From positions 33,154,617-33,218,616 of the forward strand of contig CM034610.1 of NCBI GenBank assembly GCA_020091685.1: a stretch of 64,000 nt of DNA. Direction: 5' to 3'. Position 1 is the stretch's first letter, and the number at the start of each line of letters is the position of its first letter. Origin of the DNA: Lutjanus erythropterus. Its lineage: Eukaryota > Chordata > Actinopteri > Lutjaniformes > Lutjanidae. Shown piece by piece: positions 44,690 to 55,280 of the stretch. The position numbers and the translations under genes were made by a program. A model generated the notes under the pieces. That model saw nothing but the letters and a program-made list of their open reading frames with translations, did no database searches and was not told the DNA's origin.

Positions 44690-46725
44690 TTGCTAGTCCG
44701 ACTTTACCTAAAGGGAGGGATGTTTGGTTCAGTGATATTGCTGATTGTGAGACATTCAAGGTTCACATCTGATGGTTGTGCAGATGTGGGGTTAGGTGAG
44801 ACCCCAAGCTGTACTACTGTTAGTGGGATAATGAAGGAGGGTCCCCAAACTTCCACATCCTGCAGTGATGTTAATGTCATTTACCACCTCACAGACAAGG
44901 TAGGGCAGTTAGGTGCTCAAATTGGTGAATCCATTGTTCCAAAGCTAATGTCAGCTGCTGTTGTAAACATGAATAGTGACCACCAGACTTCTCCTATCCA
45001 GAACACACACTATGATGTTAACAGACAGCCACATGTGATATTCCATGTTAAATCTGATAAAGTACTCCAGACATTCAGAGGTGACAACACTGACAAATCC
45101 AGGACTGGATTGACATGACTAAAACTCATCTCAGAAAGCAAGAAATGTGGAAGAACCAAGCGACCAAGCGGAAGAAATCATGAGCCATCTAATGGACAAG
45201 GCCAGAGACGCTGTGAAGATTGCCTTGCATAGCAGACACTACACTTGATGTTAAAAAGAAACCTGAACTGATATACAGTGTTCTTCTCCACTATTTCAGT
45301 GAAGCTCCCGCACATCTCCCTCACACTGACTTCTATGCTACTCTGCCTAAGCACAGAGAAAACCCAGTTGACTACTGGATAAGACTGAATGAGGCAGCAG
45401 ACCTACTTCTTGAGGACCTGCAAAGGTAAGCAGTGGTGGACAGTAATGAAGTACATTTACTTGAGTACTGTACTTAAGTACATTTTTTGAGTATCTGTAC
45501 TTTACTTGAGTATTTGTTTTTTGGAAACTTCTTACTTTCACTCCACTACATTTCAAAGACAAATATTGTACTTTTGATTCCACTACATTTCTAGGTAGGT
45601 TGTTGTTACTGTTCGACTAAGCACAGCTTTGAAGTCAGCTGTTGCTGTTTTTCTTTTCTAAAATACAATTGGTCACATGTTGTGTTCCTCACAGAAGGAA
45701 ACCAATCACAGTAGCTCCTCTCAAATGGGACTGATGTAAAAGCAGAAATACGTCCAGGCGCACTCTGTAACAAGAACAAGCAAACTCTCCCTCTGTCATT
45801 CAAACAAAAAGCGGTAATGGTGACGGCAGGAGAAAGACCAAATTAAATCTCAAGATGTTATTATGATTATTAATTATTCCAGGTAGCTTTTAAAGTTGGA
45901 TTGTTTTTAGCTGGGTGAGAAATACCACATAATTCATATATATACTGCCCCTGAAGACAGAAAGAAATCATAGTTATTTAACAGACTTGGTGAAGTCCTT
46001 ACAGTTGGCTTCAATCTAATTTTATGATGTGATTTTAATACAGTTACATCAGAAAATGACAATCGCTGTCCTTTTTATTTTTGACTGCATTTCCCTGTTG
46101 AAGTTTTTATAGGTGTTTCTATAGGCTTTGTGTAGCAGAGTGGTTCTACAAGCAAGTCGGTGCATCATTAGGTGGTTTCAGAGAGTTACAAGGTTCTGTA
46201 AATGCATCGTGAAAACAATACAGCATATATTGATGTTAGAAAATGTACTTTGTAATTTGTACTTTTGAATACTTAAGTATTTGATGATATGATGAAGTAG
46301 CTCTCACATTTGTCAAACACTGACCCGACTCAGAGCAATCCTGCATTTTAAAGTGTAAGCCAATTAATGAGTGGACCTAACGTGATGCTCAGCTGAGGAC
46401 TGATGATTATCAGAGCGTTGAGGGTTCGTGGCAGAACCGCTGGTGCTAAATGTCACATTGCCACCCGTGTCAAGCCTGGTTACATCTGACCAGTGTCACA
46501 CCCTGAGTCCCTCACCCTACCTCTCTCCATTGGCAGTGCCATGCCCAGTGTCCCTCTCTCTCTCCCTCACCCCCACCCTATTCTCTCAAACCCCAGCATC
46601 ATGTTTGTCACCCTCCTTGCCCCTCTCCAACATCTGTCCCAATCCAAAGCTCACTTATTTGGTTGATATGTTTCAGGACATGATGGAGAAAATGCAGCAG
46701 CGCAACACTTCTCATCCAATTTGAG
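44690..46725 (+). pseudogene. Gypsy gag remnant
   Basis: The first frame (44690-45118) includes YHLTDKVGQLGAQIGESIVP. A second (45220-45429) reads LDVKKKPELIYSVLLHYFSE, then LPKHRENPVDYWIRLNEAAD, the capsid-type domain of Gypsy gag. After the MITE, the segment VALTFVKH and KCKPINEWT resumes at about 46285-46380. Another shift separates the C-terminus, EKMQQRNTSHPI. It is a degenerate copy. Confidence 0.6.
45431..46282. mobile_element. MITE with CAGTGGTGGACAGTAA end, copy 2 (inverted, truncated)
   Basis: It begins CAGTGGTGGACAGTAATGAA and matches the reverse complement of 37678-38644. Similarity ends near 46282, before the expected second terminus. It lies within Gypsy gag and is younger than that element. 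Confidence 0.7.
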
Positions 46726-47107
46726 GTGATAGGTTATAGTCCCTTGTGACTGACATCCCAGAGAAGCAAGTCTGTAATTGGTCACAAAGATTGTAACAAC
46801 ATTGTGGGGAGACAAGTGGGTCCCACTAAAGCTCATCAATACATCTAACAAGTCTGTGCTGTTGAGGTGCAATGCAAAGCTGGCCGATGTCTACCCCGTT
46901 GTAGTACTTGAGGACATGGATGTTACCAAGCATTCAGAGGCTCCCCTTTCTGTCTGCACTCAAAGTCTGCCAAAGACAAGCTCAGGTCAGTTGGGCTCAA
47001 CAGTATTGACAATGAGTCATGTGAAGTGTCAGAGAACTGCAAGAGGAGAATAGCTGACCTCATTTTGCAGTATGAGGATGTCTTTTCACATCACCATCTT
47101 GACTCTT

Positions 47108-47370
47108 GAGAGGCGAAGTGTGACAGGTGTATTTTGGACCCAAGTGCAGCATACTGAACAACTGGGATAACTGGTAATGACCTTTAATTAATCACAGGCA
47201 AAACAAGAATGTGGGCAGATGAAGATGCACAGGTAACAGTTCTTAGGGCTGGGAGCCCACACACAGTCACTGAGCTGAGCAGGCAGACGAAGCAGAGGAG
47301 CAGACGAGGAGCGTACAGCAGGGAAGTCGGAACCAGGAGGAGAAGTCAAGACCAGAAGAGACTGCAATGA
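47108..47370. repeat. Insert-like repeat inside the Gypsy RT region
   Basis: GTGTATTTTGGACCCAAGTG, followed by a purine-rich stretch to about 47370, has no Pol reading frame. It resembles a dispersed fish repeat. The ends are uncertain. Confidence 0.35.
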
Positions 47371-47373
47371 CAG

Positions 47374-48010
47374 ATGGACACACTTTCACTGGTTAAACAA
47401 GAGAACCCTGAAGTTGGACATCCCCTTCCTCACCAGGCAGATTGTCTGGTGGCACTGGGGGGAAATTGTCTGCGCAGCATGATGGATTTGACCTCTGGGT
47501 TCTACAATAAGCTACTCCACGAGGATGACAGAAAGTACTCAGCCTTCACTACTCCCACAGACTTGTACAAGTACAACCATCTGCCCCAAAGCCTCTGCAA
47601 CAGCCCTGGAAGCTTTATGTGCATGCCGACCAGCATTTTCGGAGACCAAAACTACTGTGCTACTTAGACGATCTGTTGGTGTTTACACCTGACAGGGGGA
47701 CCGCCTTGCAGCGGCTGGAGATGGAAGAAGCAAATAAGGTCCTTCCTGGAGATGCTGAATTACTAACAACTCTTCGTGCCCAGATACTCTGCCATTGCTT
47801 AACCATGCTTTGACCTGCTGAAAGGTGAGAAAAGAAAAAGCAAACACCACAACAAACCATAAGCTGTCAGGCAGGAAGTTGTGTGCCTGTGATTGGACAG
47901 CAGAGCAGGAATAGGCCTTTGAAAACCTAAAAGCTTCTTGGGTTCAAAGTATCCTAGCTGACCTGGATTTCAGCCATCCCTTTATGCTTGCAACTGATGC
48001 ATCAAGGCTA
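47374..48010 (+). pseudogene. Gypsy RT and RNase H remnant
   Basis: The RT reads MMDLTSGFYNKLLHEDDRKY, then SAFTTPTDLYKYNHLPQSLC. A shift leads to YLDDLLVFTPD (about 47662-47694), so YLDD is intact. RNase H begins at about 47880, with ATDASRL (about 47992) keeping the first Asp. The RT palm is shortened and several shifts are present. Confidence 0.65.
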
Positions 48011-48470
48011 TAGATGTCTTAGTGATAATGGACCATTTTACATGGATGGCTCTGACGTTTCCATGTAAAGACCAGACAGCTAAGTAGGTGGCAAGGGTTC
48101 TGTGAGACTAGTATTTCTGTGTCTTTGGATTTCCTGAAACGATCCACACTGATCAAGGCACTAATTTTGAGAGTCAGCTGATAAGTGCTCCTCTGAGCTC
48201 CTCTGAGTATCAGGTATCAGGAAATCACACATAACCCCCTACCACCCAATGGGGTACGGGAGTGTGGAATGATTCAATCAAACCTTGGGTGGCATAATCC
48301 ATGCACTGTCCCCTGAAGAGAAAGCTGCTTAGCCATGACATTTGCACATGCTGGCTCTCCTGAATGGATCCACAGTGACCAAGGCAATTTTAGAGTCAGC
48401 TGATAAGTGAGCTCCTTTGAGTAACAGTTGTCAGGAAATCAAACACAACCCCCTACCCACTCCTTGCAGA
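48010..48470 (+). pseudogene. Gypsy integrase remnant with internal duplication
   Basis: It reads VIMDHFTWMALTFPCKDQTA (first Asp), then FGFPETIHTDQGTNFESQL (second Asp). Stops interrupt it. A tandem copy of the second-Asp region starts about 228 bp later, so 48126-48248 resembles 48354-48470. This is a local duplication within a dead gene. Confidence 0.6.
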
Positions 48471-48854
48471 CCTAGTGGGGCTCTGAGCCTGTGTAGAGAA
48501 GCAGCAGCTCATTCCCGTCACTGCATGAAAATGCACGGTGCTTAAAAAGAGTTAATCTTCCATCTTCCTTAACTACCAGTAGTTGGTCTATGATCAAGGA
48601 TGCAGCTGCAGGCAACAGCAGAAAGCCAGTTTGTCCTTCTACCTCAGAGGCTGCTAGCTGCAGTATAGCTGTTGCTAGCAAGCTACTAGCATGGCCAATG
48701 AGTAATGAGAGTTTATGGCAGGGACAAAACAAGACAACAACAAAAACATCGCTTTGAGGTTCACTTGATATAGGTGCATTTACTCAGCAACATGCATAAA
48801 AGTACTTTCACAGAACTCAGTTAAACCTTCACTCTTGTGCAGACATTTAGAAAA
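48471..48854. other. Unannotated spacer
   Basis: No gene or recognisable repeat was found between the Gypsy remnant and the L1 target duplication. Confidence 0.4.
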
Positions 48855-48860
48855 GAAACC

Positions 48861-48897
<37 letters not shown>

Positions 48898-48988
48898 TTT
48901 TTTATTATTTGAAATACAAGAACAAAGAACATAAGTTCATCATGGGTGTTACATTTAAAATCTCAATACATCATGGTATAAGATCATA

Positions 48989-51900
48989 CTATTCTAAACA
49001 GAGTGCATACATAATCCATTTTTCCCAGCGTTCAGTACATTTCTCCAGCTCAAGTCTTAAAACAAAAGTAAGTCTCTCCATACAGTAGATTTCTTTCACT
49101 ATCCCCCGCCATTGGGCCAATGTTGGAGGATCAACTTGCAACCATTTTCGAGTTATAGCTTTCCTAATACTTGCCAAAAGTATCTTCAATAAGTATTTAT
49201 CTTTGTGTAGGAGTGTTTCGGGTATTTTACCAAGATATAAGGTGACAAAAGAGTAATCTAGCTCCACCCCCATTATTTTATTTATCTCGATGGCCACCTC
49301 CCTCCAGTATGACTGGATTTTTGAACAGGCCCAAAAGACATGAAAATGATTAGCCATAGAGGTTCCACATTCTCTCCAACATAAGCCCCGGCTCTGTGTA
49401 CCTGTTTGTAGTGCTGTTATTTTAGGAGTAATAAAAAATCTCACTACATTCTTCCAGCCAAACTCTCTCAATGATCTTGAATTTGCAGTAGTTGCTTGAC
49501 TCACACATATCTCCATCCAGGTCTCCTCTGATATTTGTGTTTCTGACTCTCTCTCCCATTTTTGTTTGATGGGTATTGTAGAGTGCTTTTTAGAGGCTTG
49601 TATTCTTCCATATATTGTTGAGACCAACTTTTTTATTGTCTTTTTTTTGTATGCGTCATGAAAAATAGAAATCAGGTTGTATTCATTTTCCTCTTTGATT
49701 TGTAATTTTTTAGTATAATAGTCTCTGACTTGCAGGTATCTAAAGAAGTCCTGCTTTTCCAATCCAAATGTGTCTGAAATTGTCCTATAACTCTGGAATT
49801 CATTGTTTGAGATGAGTGAACAGAAAGAGGTGATACCTCTCCCAATCCACTGCCTGAAGACCCCATCCAACCTAGCTGGTTCAAATTCTGGGTCATATGC
49901 TACCCAATTCAGGACCTTAGCATGTTTCTCTATTTGTAACTTCCTCAGTACCTTAAACCACAGCTTAAGGGTGAATTGAGTCCATTGATTCAAGCTGTTA
50001 TAATGTCTTTCAGCTTGGCTTTTATTTCCTATTATTGATTGTATTGGAGTATCTATCTGTGTGATTTCCAAGGATTTCCATTTAGACTCATAATTTGGGG
50101 CACACCAGCAAACTAAGGGTTTGAATTGCGCCGCATAATAATAATCCTGTAGGCATGGTAAAGCTCTACCCCCCTTCTCCTTTTTCAGTTGCAGTGTCTT
50201 GAACTGCACCCTAGGTCTTCTACTGTTCCAGATGAACCTTGAAATCCATCCATTCCACTCATCAAATTGTTTTTGGGGTACCTCCAGAGGCAGCGACTGA
50301 AAGAGATAGAGAAACCGTGGCAACACATTCATTTTGATTATTTCTATTCTATTACTCATATCTAATGGGAGGAGAGTCCATCGAGAAATGTCAGATTTTA
50401 TCTCTTTGTTAAGGGGGCCGTAGTTGTTTTCAAAAAGTTTTGATGTGTCTTTCGTTAGATTTATTCCTAAATATTTTATTGTGGGAGAGTCCCATTTAAA
50501 GTTATATTTCTTTTTTATATCCAGGTGGGGTGTATAATTAAATATGAGGGTTTGGGTTTTTTGAATATTTAGCTTATAACCAGAATATGAATTGTAAACC
50601 TTTAGCAGGGACATCAATTTAGGGAGACTTGAGTCAGGGCTTGTAATAAAAAGCAAAACATCATCCGCGAACATACAGGTCTTATGTTCTTCTCCTCTGA
50701 TCGTAATCCCCTTTATCTCAGAGTCCTCTCTGATTGCTTGAGCCAGAGGTTCAATAAATAAAGCGAACAGAGTCGGACTCAGGGGGCAGCCCTGGCGTGT
50801 TCCCCTTTCCAGATAGATAGTCTGTGACAGGTGACCATTAACCCTGATCCTGGCTGTTGGAGAGGAGTACAACGCTTTAATGCATTTAATAAAGTCGTCT
50901 TTAAAGCCGAATCTTGCAAGTACCCTATATAGATATTCCCAACCCACCGAATCGAATGCCTTTTCAGCGTCTAGGCTGATCAACATTGCACTAATATTTT
51001 CTGATACAATATGGCTCATCACGTGTAGTGTTCTCCTTAAATTATCCTGTGTCTGTCTATTTAATACAAAGCCTGTTTGATCTAAATCTACCAGTTCCGG
51101 GACAATTAATTCCAGTCTCTTAGACAGGATTGAGGCAAATAATTTATAGTCTACATTCAGAACTGAAATTGGTCTATATGAGCTGCATTCCTTTTTATCT
51201 TTACCTTCTTTTGGGATGACAGAGATAACTGCTTCCTTCCATGATTGTGGGGCTTCCCCTGTTCTTAGTGTATAATTAAAACAGTTAAGCAGTATAGGTG
51301 TTATTTGTACTCTAAATGTTTTATACCATTCAGGCGGATAGCCGTCTGTGCCCGGTGCCTTACTGGCTTTCAATCTTGAAATGGCTTTATTCAGTTCTTC
51401 TACCGTTATCTCAGCCATAAGTTCTTTATTCTGTTGTTCTCCTATGGATGGAAGGTCTAATGATCTTAGAAAATCATTTATTGTTGTAGTATCCGCTGTG
51501 GCAGGTTGGGAATATAGGTCTTTATAATATAATTCAAATGCCCGTTGAATATCCTCTGGTTCACTACAAATATTTTGTGACCCAGGGTTCCTAATTTTAT
51601 AGATTGTACTCTTTCTCTGTTGTTTTCGTATCCTCCAGGAGAGAAGTTTCATTGCCCTAGGCCCCGCCTCATAATACTTTTGTTTAGTAAACTTAAGCTG
51701 TTTTTCGATTTCTTCATCATATATGCCATTTATGTCTTGTTTAATTTTGTTCATTCTAGTTAATATCTGGGGATCTTTTTGTTCAATATGTCTAGTCTCT
51801 AATGACTTCAACTCTTCCTGTAAATCATTAAGTCTTTTCTGTTTTTCCCTTTTCCGAGAAGCCGTGAGGGCAATGATTTTACCTCGAATGACTGCCTTCG

Positions 51901-52768
51901 CAGCATCCCATAAAGTATTCGGAGACACCTCTCCATTATCGTTATTTTGTAGATATATTTCAAATTCCTGATGAATCTGTTTCTGTACGGTTTTGTCATT
52001 TAAAATACTTGTGTTAAGTCTCCAAAGTGTATTTTTTCGTTGATTAGTTAGGTGAAGGGTTAAGTAGACACCTGAGTGATCAGATAAATCCCTAATCCCT
52101 ATTTTACAATCCCTTACACAATGCCAGTCTGATTTATACATAAATAAATAGTCAATTCGTGTGTATACAGCATGGCGTGGGGAATAATAGGTAAATTGCT
52201 TCTCCCCTGGATGGGATTCTCTCCACACGTCAATCAGACCCAATTCTGTAAGCATCCGCTGGATCATGATGGCATTTGAACTTTTCTTTTGGCGCTGATT
52301 GGATGCATCTAATTTCGGATGAAGTTGTACATTGAGATCACCACCATAAATTAGGACTCCTTGTGTTTCCCTGACTATCAATTCAAATAGTTTCTTAAAG
52401 AATGATTTGTTGCTCCCCGGGGGGGCATATACATTAAATAAAGTTACTTCTTCGTTATCTAGTTTACCCTTTACTAAAACAAATCTCCCATCCTTATCCT
52501 TCACTTCTGAAAGAAACTCAAAGTTTACTGCATTAGGGATCAGTATAGCCACTCCCCTCCTACGGCCTGATTTGTGGGATGAGTAATAAGTATTCTGAAA
52601 TCCAAATTTTTTTAATTTTTCGTGTTCTATAGAGGAAAGATGTGTCTCCTGCCAGAAAACTACCTGTAGCTTTTCTCGTTTCATTTTAGCTATAATCTTA
52701 CTCCTTTTAATCGGATTATGTAGCCCATTGACATTTAGTGTGATTATCTTATATTCCTGATGATGCAT
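48989..52768 (-). CDS. L1 (A) ORF2: endonuclease and reverse transcriptase
   Basis: The 1259-residue protein nicks target DNA and reverse transcribes L1 RNA there. The APE-type endonuclease spans about residues 6-240: N12/N14 (TLNVNG), E41 (WQETH), D144/N146 (GGDLNV), R204-Y207 (RIDY) and S229-D230-H231 (SDH). All the expected motif residues are present. The RT spans about 480-800, with SSYRPISVLNVDYK, RGTRQGCPLSP and FADD at 700-703. The C-terminal CCHC knuckle starts at C1130 (CWREC, then HVFWAC). The length is normal for fish L1 ORF2. No disruption was seen. Confidence 0.95.
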   Translation of the reverse strand: MHHQEYKIITLNVNGLHNPIKRSKIIAKMKREKLQVVFWQETHLSSIEHEKLKKFGFQNTYYSSHKSGRRRGVAILIPNAVNFEFLSEVKDKDGRFVLVKGKLDNEEVTLFNVYAPPGSNKSFFKKLFELIVRETQGVLIYGGDLNVQLHPKLDASNQRQKKSSNAIMIQRMLTELGLIDVWRESHPGEKQFTYYSPRHAVYTRIDYLFMYKSDWHCVRDCKIGIRDLSDHSGVYLTLHLTNQRKNTLWRLNTSILNDKTVQKQIHQEFEIYLQNNDNGEVSPNTLWDAAKAVIRGKIIALTASRKREKQKRLNDLQEELKSLETRHIEQKDPQILTRMNKIKQDINGIYDEEIEKQLKFTKQKYYEAGPRAMKLLSWRIRKQQRKSTIYKIRNPGSQNICSEPEDIQRAFELYYKDLYSQPATADTTTINDFLRSLDLPSIGEQQNKELMAEITVEELNKAISRLKASKAPGTDGYPPEWYKTFRVQITPILLNCFNYTLRTGEAPQSWKEAVISVIPKEGKDKKECSSYRPISVLNVDYKLFASILSKRLELIVPELVDLDQTGFVLNRQTQDNLRRTLHVMSHIVSENISAMLISLDAEKAFDSVGWEYLYRVLARFGFKDDFIKCIKALYSSPTARIRVNGHLSQTIYLERGTRQGCPLSPTLFALFIEPLAQAIREDSEIKGITIRGEEHKTCMFADDVLLFITSPDSSLPKLMSLLKVYNSYSGYKLNIQKTQTLIFNYTPHLDIKKKYNFKWDSPTIKYLGINLTKDTSKLFENNYGPLNKEIKSDISRWTLLPLDMSNRIEIIKMNVLPRFLYLFQSLPLEVPQKQFDEWNGWISRFIWNSRRPRVQFKTLQLKKEKGGRALPCLQDYYYAAQFKPLVCWCAPNYESKWKSLEITQIDTPIQSIIGNKSQAERHYNSLNQWTQFTLKLWFKVLRKLQIEKHAKVLNWVAYDPEFEPARLDGVFRQWIGRGITSFCSLISNNEFQSYRTISDTFGLEKQDFFRYLQVRDYYTKKLQIKEENEYNLISIFHDAYKKKTIKKLVSTIYGRIQASKKHSTIPIKQKWERESETQISEETWMEICVSQATTANSRSLREFGWKNVVRFFITPKITALQTGTQSRGLCWRECGTSMANHFHVFWACSKIQSYWREVAIEINKIMGVELDYSFVTLYLGKIPETLLHKDKYLLKILLASIRKAITRKWLQVDPPTLAQWRGIVKEIYCMERLTFVLRLELEKCTERWEKWIMYALCLE

Positions 52769-53606
52769 ATACTCTTTTCAACCTGTATGCACTTGTGTAA
52801 CATTACCCATGATATCCAGAACGAAAACACTGAACAGCAAAACAGAAAAACAAAAACCAAAGACTTCCTAGTCCAAAGTTCAGGTAAGAACTCAGGTTGA
52901 GAGGAGATCCTCGCTTCCATCGAGGGCCTCTCATCAGTGTCAGAGAAGATTCTCTGCACCAGTAACATTGCGTTCAAGACAGTTCCTCCGTACCCGGTAT
53001 AAAGTTCCATCTATAACAAGCTCAGAAAGTATTGGTATTAAGTCAATTTGTAAAATAATTAGAGAGTAGAGAAACACAGGTATTTTTTTTCTCAGGTGAA
53101 AGTATGAAAATTAGCATATTTGGGAAAGAAAAATTAAATTCCTTAGTAAACTAGCTGAAAATAAAGTTGCAAAAGCATTTTCCCTTTCGGTAAAAAAAAA
53201 TTCTACATAGGCAGGTTTGATGAGACAAAAACTCAGATGCCAAAATGTTTTCATCTTGGATATAGGCTTTCAACTTCGGCTAACTTATGGGGTTAAGTCT
53301 GTTAGGAATGGACTGGTAGAAATAGAGATACCACAATATTTAGCTCTTAAGTATAAAGATCGATTTAAACGGACCTGAGCAGTTACAGTCTTAAGTCTCT
53401 TAGTAAACTGAATAGTGTGCCATACCAAGTCCTCCTTTTTACATAAGACCAGAACGTTTTACTTCAGGAGCCCAGTGTTAAAGAAGTGGTATCCCTATGG
53501 GTCCAAACTGGGTATACCCCAGGTCCCGCGGTGATATTTCAATTATCAGACCCTGGGTTACCTTTTGAAGAGGTAATGGCTCGCGGTCACATGGAGATGT
53601 TTATCC
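52769..53606 (-). other. L1 (A) inter-ORF spacer
   Basis: The 838-bp gap between ORF1 and ORF2 is long for an L1. It holds one 88-codon frame (52744-53010) that starts MELYTGYGGTVLNAML and overlaps the first ORF2 codons. I do not recognise it. Its middle, LVFVFLFCCSVFSFWISWVM, is strongly hydrophobic. Confidence 0.5.
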
Positions 53607-54704
53607 TCAGGCGTTTTTTTCACCAGTGTCGGATGCTCTCGATGGAGTACACTGAAAGCTCCGTAGTCTCTCCCTTATCCGCCCCTGGTCCACTACATGT
53701 CTGCGGCGGTCTGCACCAACCCTCTCCCACGTTGCGAGTCTTCGCTGTTTCAGCGCTGTGGAGTCTGGCTCCTTGACGTTTTCCAGGGAGAATCCTCTCT
53801 TCTTCAAGTCTTTAGCAGCCTCTGCCGCGCTCTCGTAGACTTTGGTGTCGCTGTCAAAAAACACTTTCAGCTTAGCTGGATGTGGCGTTCGGAAGCGGAT
53901 TCCTTTGGCTTTGAGCTCTTTCAGTATGCCCCCATAAGCCTTTCTTTTCTTTAGTATCTCAGGAGGATAATCTTGGTCAAAATAAATCCTTTTACCATCG
54001 TAACGAACATCTTTCTTTCTCCATGCTGTGTGCAATACCTGTTCTTTCACTCTGAACTCGAGGAAGCAAATCACCAGTGATCTAGGCGGTGCACCTTGAG
54101 GAGGCTTTGAGGCGAGTGCCCGATGGCAGCGCTGTATTCCGAGGTCCATGTCCGCCACCGGCGGGCCGACTTGTGATTTTATTAGCTTCGTCACAAACTC
54201 CAACAGATTGGACCCCTCTGACTCCTCCGCTACTCCGTATATACGGAGATTGTTCCGGCGTGAGCGTGCTTCTAGCTCGGTTAGCTTTGCCTGCAGAGCC
54301 TCTTGGTTCTCTAGTGCCTGAGTGAGAGCCTCCTTAGCCGCCGTGTCCCATTCTTCAATGTCGGTTATGCGCTGTTCTGCCTCCGCCACTCTCGCTGTGG
54401 TAGCCTGTAGCTCACTTGTTGCTTCTTGAAGTTTGCGGTTGATTTCTCCTCTAAACTTGTTCAGCTCCTTCTTCATGTCGTTGCGAAAAGAAAGTCGGAA
54501 TTCACTCATTTCGTTTTTGAGGTCAGACCTGAGTGCCCGAATCTCGTTGTAGATGGCCTGCATGAAGGGGCTAGCTGCTTCCTCGTTAGCATCGCCATTG
54601 TTCTTGTAGCTTTCCTCGTCGCTGTTTGTTTCTTCAGTTGTTTCTCCTTTATCTCGTCTTGAGCTTGGTTTACATTTAGTCTTTTTTTGTTTTTCCCCTT
54701 CCAT
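53607..54704 (-). CDS. L1 (A) ORF1: RNA-binding chaperone protein
   Basis: The 365-residue protein coats L1 RNA. The N-terminus (1-45) is Lys/Glu-rich. A coiled coil runs about 48-147, with heptads such as ELQATTARVAEAEQRI. The RRM follows from RSRRNNLRIYGVAEES (about 148) to about 245. The C-terminal domain has DYPPEILKKRKAY and IRFRTPHPAKLKVFF. All three domains expected of L1 ORF1p are present in order. The ATG at 54704 lies 117 nt from the element 5' end. Confidence 0.9.
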   Translation of the reverse strand: MEGEKQKKTKCKPSSRRDKGETTEETNSDEESYKNNGDANEEAASPFMQAIYNEIRALRSDLKNEMSEFRLSFRNDMKKELNKFRGEINRKLQEATSELQATTARVAEAEQRITDIEEWDTAAKEALTQALENQEALQAKLTELEARSRRNNLRIYGVAEESEGSNLLEFVTKLIKSQVGPPVADMDLGIQRCHRALASKPPQGAPPRSLVICFLEFRVKEQVLHTAWRKKDVRYDGKRIYFDQDYPPEILKKRKAYGGILKELKAKGIRFRTPHPAKLKVFFDSDTKVYESAAEAAKDLKKRGFSLENVKEPDSTALKQRRLATWERVGADRRRHVVDQGRIRERLRSFQCTPSRASDTGEKNA

Positions 54705-55280
54705 GTTAAATTACAGTTCAGTTTTTATATTTTAGTGTTCTTCCAAGGGGATTTTATCCGACCGGTTGGGAGCAAAATTTTTTCACGCAGCCATTCGCTT
54801 CAGCGCCACCCCGGAAGTCCCGAAACCTAAAATTTTTGAGTGAGAATTAAGAGGACTTTCAACCAGTGAGACTTGTGACTTCCAGTTGGCACACTACAGA
54901 AGATGGCAAGCTAACAGATTGCTGTCCCACCTACTAGGAGTATTTCCCCAGATTCAACTGTTTCAATAAGATAAAATAGCTGTCGAGATATGGAAGGGGA
55001 CAAACTAAAACTAAAGGCAAATTGAGTACAGGATCAGAGAAAAATGAAAAAACAGCCACAGAGTGCGACAACGAAGTTAATGCTCGGGTGGACACGAGCT
55101 TACTGAAGCTAGTCTCCTGGATAACATACACCCAGAAATCAGAGCAATACATGCTGATGTTAAGAATGAGCTGAGTGCTTTTTGTCACATGCTAAGAATG
55201 AATTGACTGAGTTCAGAGATGAGAATAACCAGGCCCTGGCAGACATCAGGGAAGATTCTTCATAACCAAAACAACATGAA

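Larger units (their letters stand above)
44680..48470 (+). mobile_element. Decayed Ty3/Gypsy element, second family
   Basis: Recognisable parts follow in order: gag (44690-45430 and 46285-46725), a linker (46778-47053), RT (47374-47700), RNase H (47850-48010) and integrase (48010-48470). A MITE interrupts gag at 45431-46282. A 260-bp repeat-like insertion sits at about 47108-47370. No LTRs were found. Many stops and shifts make it inactive. It differs in sequence from the Gypsy copy at 12650. Confidence 0.7.
48855..54837 (-). mobile_element. Full-length, apparently intact L1-like LINE (A)
   Basis: An exact 16-bp duplication, GAAACCTAAAATTTTT, at 48855-48870 and 54822-54837 brackets 48871-54821 (5951 bp). 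The minus-strand layout is a 5' UTR of 117 bp beginning GGACTTCCGGGGTGGCGCTG, then ORF1, an 838-bp spacer, ORF2, a 118-bp 3' UTR and a poly(A) tail of over 20 nt. Both ORFs are open end to end. The perfect duplication and long A tail point to a young insertion. It is a candidate source element. Confidence 0.95.

Noticed and set aside
44689..45118. 142-codon frame considered as a host gene
   Set aside because: Adjacent sequence reads Gypsy capsid motifs in the next frame, so it is treated as a retroelement gag remnant.
48472..48732. 86-codon minus-strand open frame
   Set aside because: No recognisable domain or start context. It is consistent with chance.
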